Shown: piece after piece, positions 15,014 through 20,740 of the stretch | Numbering within the stretch: the first letter of the stretch is position 1 | Layout: each line of letters starts with the position of its first letter | From: CAZBGL01 sp964491375 | Lineage (GTDB): Bacteria > Desulfobacterota > Deferrisomatia > Deferrisomatales > Deferrisomataceae | DNA: 20,740 bases | Direction: 5' to 3' | Assembly (NCBI GenBank): GCA_964491375.1 | Contig: CAZBGL010000125.1 | Coordinates: 1-20,740, forward strand | Position numbers and translations under genes: made by a program | The notes under the pieces: model-generated | What the model saw: the letters and a program-made list of their open reading frames with translations, nothing else | What the model was told of the DNA's origin: nothing | Database searches by the model: none

Positions 15014-16151
15014 GGGCCATAGACAGGGGAGCCGGAACATCCGTATCCGGACACGTCCCATGGGCCGGCTCATCTATGGGCCGCCCGGCCACCTGTGCCG
15101 CCACCTGGTAGCACGCCTCTTGGAACCATGTGAGATCCCGCACCAGACCCCGTTCGTAGGCGTCTGACACGGCCATGGCGCACTCCACGAAACCCGCCCA
15201 TGGAGTCCCTTGCAGGAGAGCGAGCAGGGCTTCCGCGAGCCCCGGGGCCAGTGCATCCGGCACGAGGCCCCGCTCGTACAGGCGTCCCGCCACGTCCCGA
15301 GCGGGCGAAAGCCCGTTCTGTCTTTCCACGGCCTCGCGCACGCCCCGGTAGACGGCCTCGGCGATGAGCTGCCCTGCACGGGTGTGTCCCCCGGCGCTGT
15401 CCACCGCTGGCCCACAGCCCTCCACGACCACCACGTTGTCGGTACCCGTCCCGGTGGCCTGCCAGCGGCCGGGACGACGCGTGCTCCGCACGTCCATGTC
15501 CTGGAACGCCGCCGTCTTGGCCTCGGTGGCCATGGCCACCGCCCGGGTCATGGCCCGGGGCGACAACCGGGCATTCATCAACACCACGGCGTTCACGGTC
15601 CCCACTCCCAGGTACGCACCCTCGTCCCGGGACGCCCGCATGGCGTTCACCTCCACGCCGGCGGACACCAGGGCAACGGCCTTGAGGCCCTCGAACGACC
15701 GGCACTGGACCGACAGGTGGTCCAGGTCGGCACCGGTGAACAGGCAGCTCGTGGCTCCGGCCTCCAGACCCAGGAGCCCGCGGCTGAGGCGCCGCATCCC
15801 CTCCAGATCCAAACGCCACGCACCGGGTGGAAGCCCGTGATTCACCACCGTGCGAATCCCCTGCCTCGGGCCCTCAAGGGTGGAGACCAATGCCATGGGT
15901 CGCGACAACTCCACCACGAGGGCCTTGTGCAGCTCACCCCCCGCCTCGATCCGAACAACCCGGGCCCGGTCCACGTACCCAAGGCCCAGGTCCAAGGGGT
16001 CCTCCGCCCCCGTCCGGGTGCGGCCGGGCCCCTCCCGGTTCCCGCAGGGATCCGACAAGTTCTCGGTTTCCAGCGAACCCCTCGGCTCGGCCGATGTCCC
16101 GCCGGCCGGTGCATCCCGCCGAGGCCGTCGCCTGCTCCCTTGCTGACCCAT
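14856..16151 (-). CDS. cbiZ: Adenosylcobinamide amidohydrolase with C-terminal extension
   Basis: Residues about 60-275 match CbiZ, which cleaves the side chain of adenosylcobinamide or pseudo-B12-type corrinoids to adenosylcobyric acid for remodelling. Evident blocks are VVNHGLPPG (102-110), ATSCLFTGAD (133-142), GVGTVNAVVLMNARLS (182-197), ATEAKTAAFQDMDVRS (208-223) and ATGTGTDNVVVVEG (232-245). CbiZ is usually about 200-230 residues; here some 150 residues follow, partly helical (LAEALLALLQGTPW, LSMALNALLAGLAVG), ending in a low-complexity basic tail. Two starts are possible. ATG 16151 (GGAGG 4 nt upstream) adds a disordered Arg/Gly-rich leader. TTG 15995, with GGAGG at 5-nt spacing, starts close to the conserved domain. 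The 3' end runs 158 bp into the second nosL-like gene. No B12 riboswitch is seen upstream. Confidence 0.85.
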   Translation of the reverse strand: MGQQGSRRRPRRDAPAGGTSAEPRGSLETENLSDPCGNREGPGRTRTGAEDPLDLGLGYVDRARVVRIEAGGELHKALVVELSRPMALVSTLEGPRQGIRTVVNHGLPPGAWRLDLEGMRRLSRGLLGLEAGATSCLFTGADLDHLSVQCRSFEGLKAVALVSAGVEVNAMRASRDEGAYLGVGTVNAVVLMNARLSPRAMTRAVAMATEAKTAAFQDMDVRSTRRPGRWQATGTGTDNVVVVEGCGPAVDSAGGHTRAGQLIAEAVYRGVREAVERQNGLSPARDVAGRLYERGLVPDALAPGLAEALLALLQGTPWAGFVECAMAVSDAYERGLVRDLTWFQEACYQVAAQVAGRPIDEPAHGTCPDTDVPAPLSMALNALLAGLAVGDRRETESGRDWAPTSPRAAPGEPRRQEDWRRRGSGSDCGRR

Positions 16152-16295
16152 GGGCCCTCCGATCCCGGCCCCCTGGGCGGCCCCTTGGAAACCGGTCGCC
16201 CACCCTGCGCCCCTCCGCTCCGTGACACCCGGGGGCTCTGACCGGTTCCTAAGTACGCAAGACGTGCGCGGAGCGTCAAGACGGCATCCAGCTCC

Positions 16296-16323
16296 TAAAG
16301 CATTCTTCAAGGGGTGCCGATCG
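16296..16323 (+). promoter_or_regulatory. Sigma-28 (FliA)-like promoter for the chemoreceptor gene
   Basis: TAAA at 16296-16299 is followed 16 nt later by GCCGATCG at 16316-16323. The flagellar/chemotaxis sigma-28 consensus is TAAA-N15-GCCGATAA, so this is a match in seven of eight bases of the first part of both boxes taken together, with a spacer longer by one. It lies 66 bp before the chemoreceptor ATG, a sensible distance, and the target gene is of the expected class. Confidence 0.55.
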
Positions 16324-16388
16324 GTACGCCGTTGGGCGGGGGAACAGGCACGGACGGTTCATCGTACCACCCAGGAGGATCCGCGGAC

Positions 16389-17969
16389 ATGTCCATCAAG
16401 ACCAAACTTGCCGTAACGATCTCGCTGATCGTCGCTTTTCCCGTGGTCGGAGGGGGGATCACGGCCTACACGCTTTCCAAACGGCATGCGCTGGTCCAGA
16501 TGCGCAAGGAAGTGGACACCCTGGCACGAATGGCCCTGGCCATGTGCCGCTCCTACTACGAAGTCACCGGCGAAACCGGACCCAGCCCGGAGCTTCGCAC
16601 CGCGCTGCTGGCCGTTCGGGTAGGGGACACCGGCTATCCGTTCGCTGTGAAGACCGATGGAACCGTGGTGCTCCACCCGAAGATCGAGGGGAAAAACCTC
16701 AAAGGCGTCCGGGATCCCAAGGGCAAGCCCTTCGTCGACCAGATGATCCAGATGAAAGACGGCTGGATCGAGTACTGGTGGAAGAATCCGGACGAACAGC
16801 GCCCTCGCAAGAAGCTCGCCCGGGTCGTCTATTTCGAACCGTGGGACTGGGTGTTGGGCGTGGGGAGCTACGAGGACGAGTTCTTGAAGGGTGCCAAGAT
16901 CATCCGAAACGTATCCGTGGGGTGCGCCACAGGGGCCCTGTTCGTGGCCGTGTTGGTCGCCTGGATGTTCGCTCGCAACATCGGTGAGCCTGTGCGCATC
17001 CTGAGCGAGGCGTTCCAACAACTGGCCCGGGGCGACCTGACGGCGGACGTCACGATCCATCGTTCCGACGAACTGGGCACGTTGGCCGATGCGTATCAGA
17101 AAATGCGCCGGGACCTCGGAGCGTTGATCCAGCGGGTTTCGTCCGCTGCCGCTCGGGTGGCCTCCGAGGCCCAGCAGATCTCGGCCTCCAGTCAGCAGGT
17201 GGCCGCCGGGGCCGAGGAACAGAATCGGCAGGCCACCGAGGTGGCTGCCACGGTCGAGCAGGTGTCCGCATCCGTGTTGGAGGTGAGCCAAAACGCCCAG
17301 GAAGTCGCCCAGAACGCCCAGCAGATGTCCGACGTGGCCCAGAAGGGCGAAGGGATCCTCTCGGACAGCCTGGCGCGCATGGAAGGCATTGCCCAGACCG
17401 TGGAGGGGCTGGCCGAGATCGTGCAGGGTCTGGGGCGCAAGACCGAGTCCATCGGCACGGTGATCGGCGTGATCAACGACATCGCCGATCAGACCAACCA
17501 GCTGGCCCTGAACGCGGCCATCGAGGCGGCCCGCGCCGGTGAGCACGGCCGGGGCTTCGCCGTGGTGGCCGACGAGGTCCGGAAGCTGGCCGAGAAGACC
17601 ACCAAGGCCACCAAGGAGGTGGAGACCACCATCCAGGCCATCCAGAGCGAGACCCGCCAGGCCGTCAACGCCACGGTGGAGGGACGGGCCCAGGCGGAGG
17701 AGGCCCAGGAGGTGTTCGAGCGGGCCGGCCAGGCGTTCCAGGCCATCCTGGACCGGGTGACCCAGGTGAGCGAGATGGTGGGGCAGATCGCGGTGGCGGC
17801 CCAACAGCAGTCCTCGGCCGTGGAGCAGATCTCGTCGCACGTGGAGGGGATCGTCACCGTGAGCCGGCAGGTGGCCCAGCAAACCGGCGACCTGGCTCAG
17901 GCGTCCCAGAGCCTGGCCTCGGAGGCCCAGGGGTTGGAGGATGCCGTGAACCGGTTCAAGGTGGCGTAG
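16389..17969 (+). CDS. Methyl-accepting chemotaxis protein with single Cache domain
   Basis: This 526-residue chemoreceptor has a first membrane helix (8-28), a periplasmic sensor (about 40-165), a second helix (173-194), HAMP (195-247) and a long coiled-coil signalling domain (about 270-526). The sensor shows the single Cache_2 pattern GDTGYPFAVKTDGTVVLHP (79-97) and ends WVLGVGSYEDEF (154-165); such domains bind small organic acids or similar ligands. The conserved tip NQLALNAAIEAARAGEHGRG (370-389) and FAVVADEVRKLAEKT (390-404) contacts CheA and CheW. There is no CheR-binding pentapeptide at the C-terminus. The ATG follows AGGAGG at 10-nt spacing, and a sigma-28-like promoter lies upstream. 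It is a single gene, so its ligand cannot be tied to the catabolic operon, though that is possible. Confidence 0.95.
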   Translation: MSIKTKLAVTISLIVAFPVVGGGITAYTLSKRHALVQMRKEVDTLARMALAMCRSYYEVTGETGPSPELRTALLAVRVGDTGYPFAVKTDGTVVLHPKIEGKNLKGVRDPKGKPFVDQMIQMKDGWIEYWWKNPDEQRPRKKLARVVYFEPWDWVLGVGSYEDEFLKGAKIIRNVSVGCATGALFVAVLVAWMFARNIGEPVRILSEAFQQLARGDLTADVTIHRSDELGTLADAYQKMRRDLGALIQRVSSAAARVASEAQQISASSQQVAAGAEEQNRQATEVAATVEQVSASVLEVSQNAQEVAQNAQQMSDVAQKGEGILSDSLARMEGIAQTVEGLAEIVQGLGRKTESIGTVIGVINDIADQTNQLALNAAIEAARAGEHGRGFAVVADEVRKLAEKTTKATKEVETTIQAIQSETRQAVNATVEGRAQAEEAQEVFERAGQAFQAILDRVTQVSEMVGQIAVAAQQQSSAVEQISSHVEGIVTVSRQVAQQTGDLAQASQSLASEAQGLEDAVNRFKVA

Positions 17970-17983
17970 GGCCTTCTTGTCCA

Positions 17984-18967
17984 TCATCCCAGGGGACGTA
18001 CGGCTGTGGCCTTGAACGAAGCCACGACCTCGTCCCCTGGGGCCAGCTCCAGCGCCGCCCAGGACTTCCGGGTGACCACGGCCGTGATCGGCACCCCGCA
18101 GTCCAGGGCAACCCAGACCTCGTCGCCGCGCTCCTCCACCCGGACGATCCGGGCACGCAGGCGATTCCGTGCTGAAGTGGGAAAGTCCTCCCGGGCCAGC
18201 ACCACCTCCCGAGGGCTCAATTCCACCCACCGGGTGCCGGGAGGGAGGGGGGTCACGGTCAGGGCCATCTCCCCGGTCACGAATCGGCCGGGCTCGGCCG
18301 GATCCACCCACCCATGAAAGACATTCACCGGGCCCTCCGGCCGGATGTGGCCGGCCCCCAGGCGCCATACCCGGGCTCCAAGGCGATGCGCCTGGGCCAG
18401 GTCGTGGGTGGCCACCACCACGGTCACCCCTTGGCGCACCCGGGCATCCACCACGGCCTCGATGCGCTCGCGGCTCTCCGGGTCCAGGTGGTTGGTGGGC
18501 TCGTCGAGGAGGAGCACCCGGGGTTCCAGCACGAGGAGCCGGGCCAGGGCTACCCGCTGGGATTCCCCTCCGCTCAGCGCCCGGGCTCTGCGCCTTCCGA
18601 ACCCGGCCAGTCCCACCTCCTCCAGGGCGGCCCGCACCCGTTCAACGCGTTCCCTTCGTGAAACGCCACGGGCCCGGAGTCCCCACCCCACGTTGGCTTC
18701 CACCGAGGTGTCGAACAGGTACGGCCGTTGGGGGAGCAGGCCTACGTGGCGGACGTCGGGCCCTGGAAGCGGATCGGCCCCAAAGAACCGAACCGTGCCC
18801 CGCGCCGGCAGGAGGAACGCCAGCACCTCCAACAGCGAGCTCTTGCCCGCCCCGTTGGGCCCCACCAGGGCCGCGATCCCCCCGGCCGGCACATCCATCC
18901 GGTCCACCCGCAATACGGTGCGCCCCGCCCGCACCACCTCCACGCCCCGGAGTTCGTAGGCGTTCAT
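17984..18967 (-). CDS. tupC: Tungstate ABC transporter ATPase with C-terminal Mop domain
   Basis: This 327-residue ATPase has Walker A GPNGAGKS (36-43), signature LSGGE (131-135), Walker B LLLDEP (152-157) and switch His188. After the ATPase domain comes a linker and a C-terminal Mop/TOBE domain (about 265-325, SARNRLRARIVRVEERGDEV to DEVVASFKA). That domain binds molybdate or tungstate and in related transporters shuts down transport when oxyanion is plentiful, so feedback inhibition is plausible. The ATG overlaps the permease stop by 4 nt. Only 14 nt separate its stop from that of the convergent chemoreceptor gene. Tungstate rather than molybdate is indicated by the TupA partner. Confidence 0.9.
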   Translation of the reverse strand: MNAYELRGVEVVRAGRTVLRVDRMDVPAGGIAALVGPNGAGKSSLLEVLAFLLPARGTVRFFGADPLPGPDVRHVGLLPQRPYLFDTSVEANVGWGLRARGVSRRERVERVRAALEEVGLAGFGRRRARALSGGESQRVALARLLVLEPRVLLLDEPTNHLDPESRERIEAVVDARVRQGVTVVVATHDLAQAHRLGARVWRLGAGHIRPEGPVNVFHGWVDPAEPGRFVTGEMALTVTPLPPGTRWVELSPREVVLAREDFPTSARNRLRARIVRVEERGDEVWVALDCGVPITAVVTRKSWAALELAPGDEVVASFKATAVRPLG

Positions 18968-19656
18968 CGCACCCCCCTTCGGGCGGCCGCGAGCAACGCG
19001 TTTACCCCCAGGGCCACGGCCAGCAGCACGATCCCCAGGGCCAGCCCCAGCTCCAGCTCGCCCTTGCTGGTCTCCATGGCGATGGCCGTGGTCATGGTGC
19101 GGGTGTACCCGCGAATGTTTCCGCCGATCATCATGGCCACCCCTACCTCACCGATCACCCGGCCGAACCCCGCGACCACCGCGGCCAACACCCCACGGCG
19201 CCCTTCCCACAGCACGGCCCGGGCCGTGGCGATCCGGCCGCCGCCCAGGGTACGGCAGGTGAACGCCACCCTTTCGTCCACACCTTCCACAGCGGCCACC
19301 ACCAAGTTGGTCACCAGGGGAAGCGCCAGGAGCGTCTCGCCGAGCACGATGCCCGCCGGGGTGTACAGGAGCCCCAGGGAACCCGCAGGGCCTTGGCGAC
19401 CCACCAGGGCGTACACGAACAGCCCCACCACCACGGTGGGCAGGGCCATGAGCGCGTCGAGCACCAGGAGCACCGCACCCCGGCCCGGGAACCGGCCCAG
19501 CCCGATCCCCACCCCGGCGGGCACGCCCAAGGCCGATGCGACGAGGCACGCGCTCACCCCCACGCGCAGCGAGGTTCCCACCACGGCCATGACCTCGGGG
19601 TCGGCACGCACCACGAGACGCACGGCCTCGGACAGGGCGGTTCCCAGGACCTCCAT
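18964..19656 (-). CDS. tupB: Tungstate ABC transporter permease
   Basis: This 230-residue membrane protein has about five to six hydrophobic helices and the cytoplasmic coupling region typical of TupB/ModB-class permeases (TCRTLGGGRIATARAVLW, near 132-149, followed by GRVIGEVGVAMMIGGN). It begins 6 nt after the tupA stop, without a strong ribosome binding site, so translation probably continues from tupA. It ends in a 4-nt overlap with tupC. It forms the membrane channel of the importer. Confidence 0.92.
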   Translation of the reverse strand: MEVLGTALSEAVRLVVRADPEVMAVVGTSLRVGVSACLVASALGVPAGVGIGLGRFPGRGAVLLVLDALMALPTVVVGLFVYALVGRQGPAGSLGLLYTPAGIVLGETLLALPLVTNLVVAAVEGVDERVAFTCRTLGGGRIATARAVLWEGRRGVLAAVVAGFGRVIGEVGVAMMIGGNIRGYTRTMTTAIAMETSKGELELGLALGIVLLAVALGVNALLAAARRGVR

Positions 19657-19662
19657 GGCGGC

Positions 19663-20484
19663 TCAGGGATTGGAGATCGCGTCGGGCACGAACAACGGTT
19701 CACCCCGGATCCGGTAGCCCGCGATGATCTGTTGGGCCCGGCGGCCCGTAAGGTAGGCGATGAACCGGCGGGCCAGGTCGTAGTTGACGTGGGGATGGCG
19801 CCCCGGGTTCACCGCGATCACGTGGTACGGGTTCATCAGAGCGGGATCTCCCGCGTACAAGAGCGCCAGCTCGAGCTTGTCCTCCATGGCGAGGTAGGTA
19901 CCCCGATCGGTGAGCGTGTAGGCCCGCAGTTCATCCGCCATGCGGAGCACCGAGCCCATGCCCTGCCCGGCCTCGCGGTACCAGCTCCCCCGCGGGACCA
20001 GCCCGGCGGCCTTCCAAAGGGCCTGCTCCTTCTTGTGGGTGCCCGAGTCGTCGCCCCGGGAGACGAATGCGGCCCGCGCTTCGGCGATCCGTTTCAGCGC
20101 GTCCGCGGCCGACCCGGCTCCGCGTACACCAGCCGGATCCCGGGCCGGCCCGACGATCACGAAGTCGTTGTGCATGATCCGGGTGCGATCCACGCCGTAC
20201 CCGTCGGCCACGAACTTCTCCTCCGCCCTGGGGGCGTGGACCATGACCACGTCCACGTCGCCGTTCCGGCCCAGCCGCAAGGCCTTGCCCGTGCCCACGG
20301 CGATCACGTCCACCCTGCAGCCGGTCTCGCGTTCGAACGGCGGGAGGAGCACGTCCAAGAGTCCGGAGTTGTCCGTGCTCGTGGTGGTGGCGAGCCGAAG
20401 CCGACACGTGGCCGCCCCGGCCGGCCCGGACACGAGCATGGCTAGCAGCGCCGGGAAAAACAGGACGAAGCGGCGTGCGGACAT
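19663..20484 (-). CDS. tupA: Tungstate-binding periplasmic protein
   Basis: This periplasmic binding protein of about 273 residues carries the TupA signature TTTSTDNSGLL (33-43), the segment that grips the oxyanion. It also has DVVMVHAPRAEEKFVADG and SRGDDSGTHKKE, both family hallmarks. A signal peptide (MSARRFVLFFPALLAML, cleavage near AGA-A at 24-25) directs export. Two ATGs are close together at 20490 and 20484. The second is preferred because AGGAGG lies 8 nt upstream of it but only 2 nt upstream of the first. TupA binds tungstate far more tightly than molybdate, so the cell probably makes tungsten enzymes. It is the first gene of tupABC. Confidence 0.93.
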   Translation of the reverse strand: MSARRFVLFFPALLAMLVSGPAGAATCRLRLATTTSTDNSGLLDVLLPPFERETGCRVDVIAVGTGKALRLGRNGDVDVVMVHAPRAEEKFVADGYGVDRTRIMHNDFVIVGPARDPAGVRGAGSAADALKRIAEARAAFVSRGDDSGTHKKEQALWKAAGLVPRGSWYREAGQGMGSVLRMADELRAYTLTDRGTYLAMEDKLELALLYAGDPALMNPYHVIAVNPGRHPHVNYDLARRFIAYLTGRRAQQIIAGYRIRGEPLFVPDAISNP

Positions 20485-20526
20485 CCTCATATCCTCCTCT
20501 TTCCATGTCCCGGCGGGGTCGGGGGG

Positions 20527-20614
20527 GACCGGCTCCGGTCGTGATGGACGCCCGAACGAGTCCGGCCGGGACCGGTCCTGAGGCCCCCACCGCCGGCGGA
20601 GACGCCCCGGGGGC
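20527..20614. promoter_or_regulatory. Palindrome-rich leader/operator region of tupABC
   Basis: Upstream of tupA lie GACCGG-CT-CCGGTC (20527-20540), a perfect 10-bp palindrome GGACCGGTCC (20569-20578), the self-complementary CCGCCGGCGG (20590-20599), and an enclosing pair GCCCCC/GGGGGC (20583-20588 and 20609-20614). The first two share the GACCGG half-site and could be operator copies or arms of an RNA fold. No ModE-type box (TATA-rich) is present and no -35/-10 pair is clear. Confidence 0.35.
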
Positions 20615-20624
20615 GGAGGCCATC

Positions 20625-20654
20625 AAAAAAGCCCTCCCCGCGCAAGGGGAGGGC
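20625..20654 (-). terminator. Intrinsic terminator for a minus-strand gene beyond the right edge
   Basis: GCCCTCCCC (20631-20639) and GGGGAGGGC (20646-20654) make a perfect 9-bp stem with a 6-nt loop. On the minus strand the stem is followed by six T residues (A run at 20625-20630). It therefore ends transcription coming from the right of the window, before the tupA control region. In the other direction there is no T-tract. Confidence 0.88.
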
Positions 20655-20740
20655 TCACACGAGCCTCCGGCCCGTCTCCTTTCCAAGCGCGGGAGGCCGG
20701 GGCGTTTCCACCCCGACCCGTTGGCGGGCGGCCCTGGGCC

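Noticed and set aside
16152..16388. Possible cobalamin riboswitch upstream of cbiZ
   Set aside because: No B12-box-like GCCACTG element was found on the minus strand, and the gap shows no comparable multi-stem pattern.
20491..20624. Molybdenum/tungsten-cofactor (Moco/Tuco) riboswitch upstream of tupA
   Set aside because: Palindromes are present, but I could not match the conserved loop sequences of that class by eye, so only an undefined palindromic region is reported.

Overview
The window is about 20.7 kb of very GC-rich DNA with dense, mostly translationally coupled genes. Its content points to an anaerobic, chemotactic, Gram-negative bacterium: a radical [4Fe-4S]/flavin dehydratase-family protein, corrinoid-linked enzymes, a tungstate importer, a Tat-exported substrate-binding protein, NosL-like proteins and a chemoreceptor. 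A high-GC Desulfobacterota/Desulfuromonadia-type lineage fits best. This is inferred from gene content and composition only; there is no rRNA or marker gene here.

Layout. (1) 1-659: the 3' part of an aldehyde dehydrogenase, probably succinate-semialdehyde type. It is followed by a 428-bp gap holding a strong rho-independent terminator and, just downstream, a consensus sigma-54 promoter. (2) 1088-10280: a tightly packed plus-strand catabolic operon. It encodes a PaaK-type acyl-CoA ligase, a divergent 4-hydroxybutyryl-CoA dehydratase-family flavo/FeS protein, a MtaA/CmuA (UroD-fold) methyltransferase, a complete Liv-type ABC importer, and a small protein resembling the reactivation domain of B12-dependent methionine synthase. 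(3) 10306-15013: a metal/thiol-handling cluster with two NosL-like proteins, a small membrane-anchored protein, a MacB/FtsX-type permease with its LolD-type ATPase, and a polytopic membrane protein with CC and HHCPYC motifs. (4) 14856-16151, minus strand: an adenosylcobinamide amidohydrolase (CbiZ) with a long C-terminal extension, whose 3' end overlaps the second nosL-like gene antisense. (5) 16389-17969: a single-Cache chemoreceptor with a sigma-28-like promoter. (6) 17984-20484, minus strand: tupABC tungstate importer. A terminator at 20625-20654 ends transcription arriving from beyond the right edge.

How they may work together. The sigma-54 operon looks like a self-contained uptake and activation module. 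The substrate would enter through the Liv transporter, be activated to a CoA thioester, processed by the 4HBCD-like enzyme, and possibly lose or transfer a methyl group through a corrinoid. The MetH-activation-like protein would keep that corrinoid in the Co(I)/methyl cycle. CbiZ (corrinoid salvage) and TupABC (tungsten supply for W-enzymes such as aldehyde or formate oxidoreductases) fit the same physiology but are separate transcription units. The corrinoid-binding protein expected for such a pathway is not in this window. The substrate cannot be read from the sequence.

The most unusual items are the sigma-54 operon with its divergent dehydratase homologue, the B12-reactivation-like gene fused by overlap to livF, and the paired-NosL/ABC/HHCPYC cluster.
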